Assembly: GCF_000003815.2 (NCBI RefSeq)
Contig: NC_049988.1
Span: forward strand, 15,824,232 to 15,888,231
Length of the DNA: 64,000 nucleotides
DNA from: Branchiostoma floridae
Taxonomy: Eukaryota > Chordata > Leptocardii > Amphioxiformes > Branchiostomatidae
Direction of reading: 5' to 3'
Part shown: positions 44,501 to 56,500 of the stretch, one piece after another
Layout: the number at the start of each line of letters is the position of its first letter
Numbering within the stretch: position 1 is the stretch's first letter
Translations under genes and position numbers: made by a program
Notes under the pieces: generated by a model
What the model saw: the letters and a program-made list of their open reading frames with translations, nothing else
Database searches by the model: none
Told to the model about the DNA's origin: nothing

Positions 44501-47500
44501 TTGGCATTGAGATAACTGGATTAATTTGTTTTCCTGTCTTAAAGCCACATTTTTTCTTTATCAAATTTCCAAGGGACAGACCAAGAACAAAGATGGGTGT
44601 AACTGCAAACATTGTCACCTTATTTATGTGTACACACTCCTGCTGGACTACATGTGGACACCATTAGTATAAATGGCCTGTACAAGTTCTGTTGTTGTCA
44701 GTAAACCTGTATGAGTGTATGTAGATAGAGTTGTGGGGCAGACAGCCAAAAAGTGTCACTTGACTACCAAGCCAAGTGCATAAATTACAATATTTCCTGT
44801 TTTCTGCAAAGTGAAGTTTTCTGCAAATCAATTCTAAAATCTGGAACAATTGCCAACAGAAAACTTACAAATCTACTTTCTACTTTATTTTCATGCCTTT
44901 TTAAGAATTCAAACTTTAACTTTTTTCTAAAACACCTTCATGATGAAAACCACTAATTCCTTTTAAGGTTGACCTGTTATTCCAAGGTAGGCGTAATTGA
45001 CAGCTGAAGGTCAGAGGTCGAGGGTGCCTTATCAGAAAGGGAATGTGCATACCAGGCAGATCACAAACACCCAGAAATGTTTCAGGGGCAAAAAAAACAC
45101 TGCCTGTCAGCTGGGCTGGCTTAGCAGCAAGTGTCTGAAGGCCAAGAGGTCTGAGTTTGATTCCCATCCTGAACAGTACAGGTGTAGCTAGCTATCATCA
45201 TCATCATCGCGGGCTGCTTGCCCGGACCAAGTCCACCCTCAAAAAAGGCCTATTCAGTGAAGATGAGCTAGCTATATCAAACTTCAAAGTAAAAACAAGT
45301 TATAGGAAGATGTATGCATGTATCTGGGCATCAATGTGTGCAACCTGCCAGCTGAGGTTGCTTAGCCACAAGTGTTTCAAGGCTAAAAGGCCTGGGTTCG
45401 ATTCCCAACCAGACACCTGTGTTCAGACTTTCAAAACAATTTAAGGAAATCACCTTGAGTAACTCCCACACGCCAGTTCAAGTGACTGCATGTATCCTTG
45501 AAGGGCACCAACATGGTAGATTTTGTACTTAAGTGCAACTAGACCTAGACTACACACCTGTGAGACAGCCCAAACCTCCAAGTTTGTACCAAGATGTTCA
45601 AAAAATGTACTCTTAGATGCACTAATGTCTTCAGTTGTTATACATGTATACAATTCCTACTATAACAATTCACTGACATTCGGGGATGCCATCTGCATTG
45701 GTTATTGGGTTAGACAGCATGGAGAAAGTTAGGCCAGTTTCAGGACTTAAAAACTGGAATGCTCATCTTGTACACATAGTTTCCGACAGTCCACTATCCA
45801 TTGTCTAAATGCTCCTCTCCTACTAAGTGCACACATATTGTCCTTTCAAACCACGCTGACCAAACATGCATTAGTGACTGGCTATATGCCAAGGAACATG
45901 CAGGTTTTGTGGAGGACCAAGACTAAGGCTTGATTGTTATTGACATTTTGCCAAGAGATGTTGTACAGCCTGTCTCGGACATGTCTCACACTTGGAACAT
46001 CACTTTCTAAAGGTGTGTCACTATCTGGGACATCTTGGTACACCTACTTAAGATGACATCACAACACTCTTAGGACTTTGGAAAAAATGGAAATTAGGTC
46101 CGTATTTGTCAAGTTAATAATGGAAAGAAATTGAAAGCAATATTTCAACATTCTTTTAACAGTTGTGAACTTTTTACAGAAAAGATTTTGAGTGTATCTT
46201 AAAGTTTTCTGTACTTCCTTTCTTGAGTGCATAAGGGGTCTCTATTTCACCTGAAAGACTTGGAAAGGCAGACACTGGTAGAGACAGTCACAAATGTCAA
46301 CCCACTGTGTCAAGCTTACAATAACACCTGGGCAAACACAAACTTGTAGGTGGGGATTGATACAGTCCAGGTGTTAATGTCAAAGTCACATCTACATGAA
46401 AATAGATATTTTAGGAGGCGCTGTGGGGGTACATTCCGACATATTAGTGCAGGTGCAGCTAACACAATTAATAAATTGTGTGGGTTTGAGACAAAACTGT
46501 GTCACCAAACAAAGTCTGGGTGGGATCTATGACACCAGTCAAGGGCAAGCCTGCAAGCTAAGCCAATTTTGGTAGGTTATTGTTTAAACTGGAATCTCGC
46601 CAAAGTGCAGTCTGGAAGCAGGTATGGTAAACATAGTAAGAGTAACTTTGAGTAGGGATGAGTTGAGAGTGGAAGCATGCTGTGACTCCTTTAACATTTA
46701 CTGTATTTTTGTTCGGGAATCATATTTTCTATAACAAGCACTGTGGGGATTGTTCTGATAAACGCAAAAGGATTTGGGGCTGTTATGTTCCAGTAATCAC
46801 TGGAACATGTCTATTCTGACACATTGCTATAGCACTGAAGCGGACGTGTCACTATGTCCGCATGTGGAGTGTTTCACTATGCCAGTATGAACATCCATGA
46901 AACCTCCTTGTGTAGCAGCCTCTCTGGGTTGCATTTGTACATACTTGAATATATTTGTCTTATGTACTACAGACTCCACAATAGAGGCCTGGGGAACCTC
47001 CATCTTGTATCAGTCATACAGTGATTTACACCATTCACTCAGACGGGTGACCTAGGTCATCCCTGTCTTGTAATCAGTCAGTAAAAGGGTATGTCACCCT
47101 GTAAGGGGCAGTATAACCCCATCGGGTGATGATGATGATGATGATCAACCGATGATGATGATGATATGAGACTTCAGGAAGACTAGTGGTATGTTTATGC
47201 AGATCACTTGGTAATACAATGTATGGATACCTAAGTAAGGTATCAAAGTATTATGAAAGGACTATCTGAAATGTAAGGTACAAGTTTTGGAATAAAAAAA
47301 TCTTGGTTTGTCTTGACTTACCCATGTGGAAGTCATCTTTCCAAGCGTCCCCTTCTGCTGTCTTCTTCTCGTCTCCTCCCAAGTTTGGTACACCATTGTC
47401 GTAGGTCAGCGTCTTGGAAAACAGTTGGCCTGGAGAAAGGAGAAGAAGATATTGGTAAGCAAGTTGCAAATATACAAGGTTAGAAAAATACCCACTTAAA

Positions 47501-50500
47501 AAAAAATCAAACCTACTAATAAGTGATTTTTATGAGCTTTCAGCACTAGTTTTTCAATTTCTGAATCATTCCTCCGGGCTTAAATCTAAAAGTAGATTTC
47601 AGTTTCCAGAAATGTCCCATTGGTATAACCTAAATGTCATTTCAACTCTCCAAATCATAGGATGACCCATCAACAAGTTTAATGACATCATGAATGTGAT
47701 TGGTCCATTACAGCCTGTTCTGTGGTTTAATGAGACCATGAATATGATTGGTCCTCAGCAACCTGTTCTACGGTTGCCCTGGGCTACAAGGGTCAATCAC
47801 CCGAGGTCACAAAGGTCATGACAGCCAGTCTACCACTTATATGTAATGGGTTCTGACTTATGGTGAAGTACAGTCAATAAAATGACCTTTATCTCTTTTC
47901 TTTAAACAATACTTTGGGATAAAGAGGAATATATCTTCTGTCTTCAGCTTTATCATAATGACTAGTGCTATTTATCCTTCAGAAATATCTGTCAATAACA
48001 TTACAGCGCATCACAATTCTTATGATCATATCTATAATTTATGCCATTACTACGATGTAAAATGGAATATAAATTGGTATTTGTTGCTTTATTTTGGTAT
48101 CTTTCTTTTTAATATGTAAGACCCCATTCATATCTAATGTCAGATAAAAGTACATACCCACAAGGGGGTAAGTTAACTTAAAAATGCAAGCTCTGCTGCA
48201 ATGTGGGCATTTGCAGAAACTGCGGACAGGTTTTTTTTCCAAACAGGAAGACAGGTGCGTTTGAAAGTCTGGCACAAACTGACCATGATAAACATGAAAC
48301 CTCAAGCCTCTAAGTTGCTGACTGAGCAACCTGGATTCGTGCTATGATTGCCTAAGGTCCCTGGACACAACTTAAAAGCGAACTACACCCTTTCATCTTG
48401 TAGAGCGCAATCAAATTTGTTCAAGGCAGTTGTACAGTTTTGATGCTGTAGGGTTTTCAAGAAGGCTCTGACAAAACCTGCCAACTAGGATTTAATTTTC
48501 ACTTTTCACACATCTTTTCCATAACAAGACAACTGAATTTTACAGGATGCATGTGCGACTATCCAAAGAAGGCTCCCAGTTTGTAACTGTAGGAGATTAG
48601 AGGGATGTATGCAACCTGGTCCATACATTGAATCAGTGATCTACCAGCCTGACATTTTTTCTGTCCCCTGAATTTTGAATGTACCTAGTAAATCTTGTTG
48701 AAGGCGATGCTAGAGGGGTCCAGGGTTATGCTCCCTGGGAAAATTTTGAAATCTTGACCATCTGAAATGCTGTTTCCTTTATTTTGCTGGTAGATCTAGA
48801 CTCAGTGTTATTCAATCAATATCTTTATATCCCAATTTCTGCCCATCACAGGGGCAAAATTTTTGTCTGTCTCCAATGGCAAAATTCTGTCAGAGATCGA
48901 ACGCTGCATTGAATCATTGTGCAAAGGTATGTAATGAAGTGTGTAAATGAATAGCATCTAAGGACAGAATGATAGTGTCAGACTGTCTCCTAACATCTGG
49001 GATTGAGGTCAGGGCAGCAACATGTTTGAAGACATAATTTCCTGCCTCGAAATTGATTTCAGAGTTGATTTCACAGATGACCAACCAAGACGCCACCTTG
49101 CTGCCATTATCAATGTTTAAGTTCCCTAACGGCACCTTCCGTGCATTCTTGCATGGAACTAGAGATGGCCGGAATTTGGGTTGGAATCTTGAGCAAGGGG
49201 TACTTTTGAGCATTATCTTTTTTGTCTCTCCATCTTCATGTCTACCTTGTCCCCCCAATGATCAGGAGGTCAAGGGACTAGGTAGGTAGGTAGTTAGGAA
49301 TGTGGGTTGGAATCTTGAGCAAGGGGTACTTTCAAGCATTATATTTTGTCAGAAGATTGTGCATACCATCAAAAAGACAATACGATATTAGATACATCTT
49401 GTCATTGTAAAAAAAGAAGACAAGCTAACCTTAAGACTATATAAAACAGCAACATACATGTAGTTTACTATGACCATATCTTAAGGGATATCATCTTAGA
49501 TAGAATGAGAAGAGGATCTGTATACTGTAAGCTCTTCACTCGGTTGTAATCCTTCTACTAAGCCAACAGATTAACATCACTTTGACTCAAGATTATCCTT
49601 CAGTCTCTGTTTCTAATCCTTCTCAAGTAGAATTACCACTGAAAGGAGCATTGAAGTGGTCCATGTGCTACTATCTGCTGACTGGATTCTTTGTTTTCTG
49701 GTCAATGCCATTGCAATGATAAAGATCGCCTCAAGAATTTCTTGGAACCTTTTCCTTAAATCTTAAAGTCTTGTTTACTTAAAAAGCCTAGAAATTTGAA
49801 ATGAAAGACAGAAAATTTCTTATTCTCCAATTCATAAGCAAAACATTAAGCCAAACCAAGGAATTCTGGTAAAAAGATACTAACAACTTTTTTCCGTGGC
49901 ACTAATAATACCATTTTATCAACTTTTACCCAATTAGGAGAATGTAACTGCACAATAATATATCATATAACCAGATATACAAATGTAAGTAGTACCAGTA
50001 CACTCTTCTTTTTCTACTACCAGGAGGCTTTAACTAATGAATGAACAGATGTTCTATTCATCAAAACATCATGTTCTTCTTTTCTTTAAACTAACCTGAT
50101 TTTATTGGAAATTCCCTGCAATTGCCCTGTTATTTCCGATAGCCTGCTTAATTAACTTCTGAGATTATACAAGCTCATTGGGTCATCATTGGTGGGTTTT
50201 TCCAGCGGCACGTAACGAGGGAGGATCAATTCTCAAATAACGCAAACATGGTTCTGGGTAAAGAGAGGTTCTGAACGGGAACTGTCGATCGTTATGTTGG
50301 GACAAATGGAAGAATTACGGCGTAATGCCCTACTTAGACATGCTGGAGTCTAGGGGAATGACTGAGCTATATACTAATTATGGACAGAGTGGATAGGAAC
50401 CAGGAAATGCAGGGATCAGGAAGGCCAGCTTTCTGGGGGGGAAGGGGTTTGAACGGAGATTTTCACGAGATAAGTAGATATGCAAAAAGATAAAAACAGA

Positions 50501-53500
50501 ACTTACATGTGTATGAGAACATTTGAGTAAGTCCAGCTTTTTTTAAATTCCTGGAATCGCAGCAAGCAGTGAAATAATAGATTTTCAAATCTAGATTTTT
50601 TGCATGGATTCAACAAAATTTGTTGCTTTGGTAGAGCTTCAGTCCTGTCTAAGAATGGTTAAAAGGTCATACATTTCATTTGACAAAGAGCAAAGATTTT
50701 CACATACCGAACATAGCAAACAACATTATGGAAAAAAGATATGGATCTTAAAATGACATACTTTTGTGCTGGCTTGCCAAAGAGGAATACCAATATAGAT
50801 AATGTGAAAGATAAAACCATCAAATGAGACATTCAGACAATGGTTCGTCACAGGTATGGTGTGACTTTCATGAACAATGCTGACATTAAAACACAAAAAA
50901 AGATAAGCTTATTCTCACATGAACCCAAGTGTGTCTGGGTATGTGCAAGCACTGAATTGGGCAGAGAAAAGTCAAGCTGTCACCCACAAAAGATTACAAG
51001 TGTCTACAAACAGGTTGCTGTCATTTTATACAATTACAAATTTTCAATGCATTTCTTCCATTTTGCAGCAGAAGTTTCATTCACATAAAATAACTCAATC
51101 CATTCAAGGCTCCAAGCAGATGCTATGGTAGCAAACGAAAATTTTCTGACTGACCAGCTTTTCTGATATTCCACTATAACATGTTACAACCGTCTACCCA
51201 ACATCTGCTTGGTTACCTTTTATCAGTTCACATGCATGTTTCTACCCCACCCCCACTGCCTAGCTCTAAGGCCCCGTTCATGATACAAAAAATGAAACGG
51301 TTCTATCGGTTACTATCGGTTAGGCCAGCTGAAACGGATAAGTTTTGTCATCATGGACGGTCCGAAACGGATCTGAAGCGATAGGAAACGGTTTGTTCGG
51401 AACCTCCTCGCGAGGTAGTATTGAAACGGTTTCTTCCTTATCCGGAATTGCGAATTTGTATCATGAACGCAAAAGCGGCGCGATCCGTTTTACATCCGGG
51501 CATGTGCGTTCATATTTGGTGGCGCCACGGGGGAAAAGTACAATTTTTAATCTGTCATTCGGGTGTTTCGGCCGTGTTTTCAATTGTAAAATTCGTTTTT
51601 ATTATCGGGCCGCCACCTAGTCGAGTGAGGAGCCAGCAGTCCTGATATCGCAAGGGGAATGTGTCAGGAGATCCAGTGGAAATGTCATAGCATGGCATAT
51701 ATCGGGACCACAATGTTTTCAGAGGCATTTTCAATGTCATAACAGAACCCAGCTTCGAATACAGTAAGACATTGGTTCAATTTCGATAAAAGACCAACAA
51801 TCTGACACAGAAGTACAAGTTTGGGCAAGATCACAACAACCTCAGGGGTCAGAGGTCGCATTTTCGTGCATTACCATGCCTTTTCAAGGAACTGAAACGG
51901 TTTGCACGTTTGCATCGTGAACGCAAAATGCAAACCGTTTCCTGTCGTTTGCTGTCGGATTTCCAGGCCTAACCGATAGAACCGTTTCATTTTTAGTATC
52001 ATGAACGGGGCCTAAATGTTATGAAGTAGATTTCTAGCGAGGTCAACGCCCATGAAGCCGGTTCTTTCAAATGCAGAGTAACCAATTAACGTCAGACCGG
52101 TGGCACGCGAGGGTCAGGGAGGAATGTTTCATACCTATTGTCCGTCGATTACTAGCTGTTAAATACCGTCAATACATTACAAAGGACATTTTTGTGGGGC
52201 TTCCTTTAGTTTGCAGCATGTATTTTTATGAGCTGGTCCCTTTGAATGCTGGTTATATAGAATAGAAGGACGGACTGAATAATCAGCAAACAACACGACT
52301 TGAGTGCATAACGCATATATTTGACAACTTACTACAGCCGCTGTACACCGGGTCATCAGATACGTCTCTTTACCTTGTTACAAGGTACAAGTTGTAAGTT
52401 GTAGAACTACGTACTGTTTTTATTTTTGTGAATGCAAGGAAATAGCACTGAAACATAGGGTGACACGTACTAAAAGTCACAACTTTTTTGGGGTGACAAC
52501 ATTTTTGGGGAGTGACAAGAAGCGAAACACTTCAGTTACAAAAGTACGACCGCATAGTGATAAATAGTAAAATATTCAACAAAGAAAAACTTTTTAAAAA
52601 AGTAAAAAAAATTGCACCACGTCAGGTTCGAACTCTGGTCCAAAAGTTACAAATCCAATCACTAGTCAACTACGCCACGAAGCCTTGCGATTCAAATGAA
52701 TGAAAAAATAGAAATAAACTCAGAAAGCGCGTAATAAAAGAGACGGAAATAAACTGTAAGGCCGTCATTTCAACAAGTTTAATGGCAAGAAAACTCGCTA
52801 CAGTCCCATCACCTTTTGATCACCAAAGTAAACTTTTTAAACTGATATATAGAGTTATTTGTGAGCAAGTAAAGCTCCCGCACGGTGCAAAATGACGAAC
52901 AATAATGCCTGCTTGATTTGAGTTCACGGCATTTGCATGATAAGGAAGGGTGCGAAAAGCTCGCAGTTATCGCCCAATGTCAGTGACCTGCCAGCAGCTA
53001 TTTGATTGGTCCTCGCTAGAAACTACTGAATGTCAAATAGTCTACACGACCCCCACTGCTAAGTCATCTCACACAAAAGGAAAGCCACAATCATCTGTAC
53101 TTTCCATATCAATGCTTCACAAGAAGAGGAGTTAAACCCATAATTAAGGGTTGCACTGAATAAGAAGAGGGCAGCCAAGCCTGGTATTTTGATGGCACCT
53201 AAGAGAGTCCAAAATATCCCGAGAAACTGGGACAATCATTGTCTACAGAAAAAAACACAAAGCCTCCGTCTTGCCTGTATAAGAATCAAGAAATTGCTTC
53301 ATACAGACTTAATTATGTCAGGCCCTTTTCTTCCCTTTGGTGAAGCCACTGCCTTTGACTTAATTATCCTATTAACACCCATTGTTATCATCTTAAAAGG
53401 GTGTTGATTACACTACACTTGTGAAAAGGAGAAAAAGAAAAACCCATTATGACATCCACACTCGAGAAAAACAATGAAAAGTCAACTACCTGGAATGATT

Positions 53501-56500
53501 TTTGTTTAAAAAAGATGTCTTTTGGAGAAGATAGACCTACGCTGAACTTTAAGCCTGTGCTGAACTGTGTGGGATTTGAAACCTTTTAACAACTAGCCCA
53601 AGCTGCGAGCAGGTCTGCTAAGAAACTAAAGCCCAGACAAAAACTGGCTTCTTACATGTCTCACAACACAGCTCAAGAGCTTGAGCTAAAAAGTTCAGTC
53701 TTGGAAAAAAAGACTCTGACATTTTACGTCTTATCCAAGATTTACTACAGCAAAGTTCCTCCTTAGCATTTAAGGGTGTAAGAAATCAAATCTGAGCTGC
53801 CCACTCGACAACGATCAGTCTAAGAAAAAAGTCCTTGACATTTTCGTATATCTAATAAGGGGACTACAGTAACTAAGTAAGATTGCTCCAAGTAGCGAAG
53901 GGTATAGAATAACTGATTCGGGCGCCCTGCAGTATTCTAGCCAATCTGAAATTTCTTTCCGTCCCCTGGATTTTGAACGGAAATCCCGTCAAGTCAAGCA
54001 CTGGAGGCTTCCGTGTGACTGTTCCAGGGGGTCCAGGAAAACGTTGGAATCTAAGACCCTATTAAACACTATTTCCTGCATTTTGAGGGGCAAATTTTGC
54101 TGGAAAAGAGTAGACTCAGCTTGGCTCAATGGCATCTGTGCTGAATTTCTGAAGACCTTTGCAAAAATATCATTTGTTTCATATCTGTACATGCCAATTT
54201 TTGTCCGTCACATAGGAAGGACGATACTGGCTAGAACCCTGTAATGCCCAGTAAATAAATCAAATGCACACAGTGCTAGGTGTTTATGCTCAAGAATGGC
54301 ATATAACGAAAATGTCACGATTTTCCCCACCAACCTCTGCTTGGAGAGTACCGAAGGATATAGAATAACTGATTCGGGTTGCCCAGTATATAAATCACAT
54401 GTGCACAGTGCTAGGAGTTTATGCTCAAGAAAGGCTACAATCATCCCAGGAAACTACATCTCCTAGGTTTGTAATCACCCTGCAAATTACGACAGCACTA
54501 GCTGAGCTGGGGTAAAATTCGATTAACACTGCCTGCCAGTCAATAAGTGATCGCAAGTCTTTGTGATGTTCTCTGGGGAGGTTCCAGGAATACTAATCAA
54601 TAGCTCTTTGGGCTGCAGACTGCAGTTTCTTGAATTTTCTTTTCACCTGTAGTATATCATCTAAACTTTTTAACTATGGTGTTCTATTGTACCAAGGAGG
54701 TTGAAAAAACCTCCTTGATTGTACTGTATAGTTCAAATCTTCCATGCTAGTTGTTGCAATGGATTTAATTTCAAGGAAGCCAGAAAACGTCCAGCTTGCT
54801 TGTAGAATTTAGACCTTCTTCATTCTTATAATTTTGGACATGTTGCTAAAATTAGACATTTTTGCCTTGTTTTATTTGCTTGTCTGTTTGTTTGTTTGTT
54901 TGTTTATGTTTGTTTTACTCTCATAACAGTCATACATAAAATCAAGTGTATGTGACATAAAAATGAGACTGTTATAAAGAAATTCTGTTACCTTGCCAAA
55001 AGTAGCTCCCCACAGCACCCAGCAGAAGCTGTTCAGCATCCTTGAGAGAGAAAAAAAGACAAAGTTTTTAAACACCAACAACTTGTCTCACCAACTGAAA
55101 ACTACATTTAATTACTAAAATAAGAAAAATCAAATGAATCAGGTTAGCTTTACAATCCACAATTAAAACTAAAATGCTGAAACTGGGTAGCAGATTGTTA
55201 CTTCACATGCAAAACACAAAATTTCTCATGCAAAAATGTCACTATTACAACATAATACACTACTACACAGATGGATACAAACAAAAGGCAAACATAACAC
55301 AAAAACAGTCAGGGTGGAATTCAACACTACAATCTACTAGTATCTAACGAGCATGGATGATTGGATTAAATCACTTTCTCTTTTTGGAAACAAAAAGTGA
55401 AGGTGAAGGAACACTGGTCAAAAATCACAATAATTGACAAATACAACAGGTGGGATTATTCATATTGTAAAATTCTAGACCCATGGTTTGTTAGTAACAG
55501 ACAGAAGGACAGAGAGATTTTGTTAGGAAGATTGAGTTTGGGTACAAGACGAAACACAGCCTTTTCTTCCTCTGTCATCACAAAATATATGGGCGAGGAA
55601 AGAAATGACCTGTTTTATGTCCAGTAACAAGGTGACAGACAGAGGAAACATAGATCAACAGTGATTTCTCTATGGTATTGTTCAAGTCAGGCTCTTATTG
55701 TGTTGGACGACAAAAAGTTGATGTTCAGCCTCTATCAGAAAAAAAGACTGATAGCTCACTACTAGCTTGAAATAGCTAGCAATTTTATATACTGTACTGT
55801 ACTGTGTACATTACTTTTTTTTCGCTTTATAATTTCATGTTGTTGTACATCAACTTCAACTTCTATGTTCAAAAGCTAATAACCAGTAAATGAGCTGAGG
55901 AGTTTTAGTTTTTTTCATCCATGAGGCAAAGTGATTTTGGGCTCTCTACAGGGTTTAAAAAAAGGTTGATTGCTGCTGCCGGTGTATGGCAATGCCCCAG
56001 TAGGATCCAACAGGTTGTTGCTGCCTTGGTGACAAAGCGTTCCTCACGTTATCAAAATCACTTCACCGATCCGATCTGAAGTTGAAAATCTGTGCGTCAC
56101 AAAACCGCACACGGGCAACAGATGGTTCATAAGCATTTATCGCATCCCAGAGGGACACATTGCGGCACCGCAGCCAGGCGACACAGTACACTTCGACAGC
56201 ATGCGGTGTCGTTCTTTGAGGCACGCAGTACGAGAGCTCTGACCCCCGAAATCTTTAGGTCACAAGTTGTATGAAAACTTTTGAAAGCTGTTGTGACCAT
56301 GGAAGAAAAGAATTCGCCACCACAGGAGACATGGTTTTAAAAGGGAGCTGACAACAACGAGAAAAAGAAGAAAGCATGGCTCTTACCAAAGATTAGAAAG
56401 ACCAATATCATTATAAGAGGCTAACTAAACTGTGAACAACAACAAAACTTCTTCTTAAGAAGAAAAGTTATTCATTCATGTTTTCAAAACATGATACATT

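Larger units (their letters stand above)
31515..47321 (-). other. Integrin intron w4-w5 (15.8 kb, includes 922-base gap)
   Basis: The longest intron. It holds a tandem duplication (31760-31990), a candidate enhancer (32290-32570), an inverted-repeat element with target duplication (33221-33357), the gap 33628-34549, a TTTG run, local duplications (39457-39724 and 39774-40037), SINE-like pieces (45098-45425) and an ATG-type microsatellite (47126-47165). Between 35030 and 39450 and between 40040 and 45090 I see only unremarkable AT-rich sequence. No nested gene is supported. Confidence 0.6.
47430..54991 (-). other. Integrin intron w3-w4 (7.6 kb)
   Basis: It contains two copies of the TTCTAGCCAGC family (48640-48908 and 53934-54237), the Harbinger-like element (51270-52012), a tRNA-like SINE (52612-52685), candidate enhancers (50090-50350 and 52740-53060), a small duplication at 54242-54437 and a TTTG run at 54884-54906. 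GTTGGAATCTTGAGCAAGGG occurs twice (about 49179 and 49305). Confidence 0.6.

Noticed and set aside
45336-45425. True tRNA gene
   Set aside because: Only the B box is good; no acceptor or anticodon stems form.
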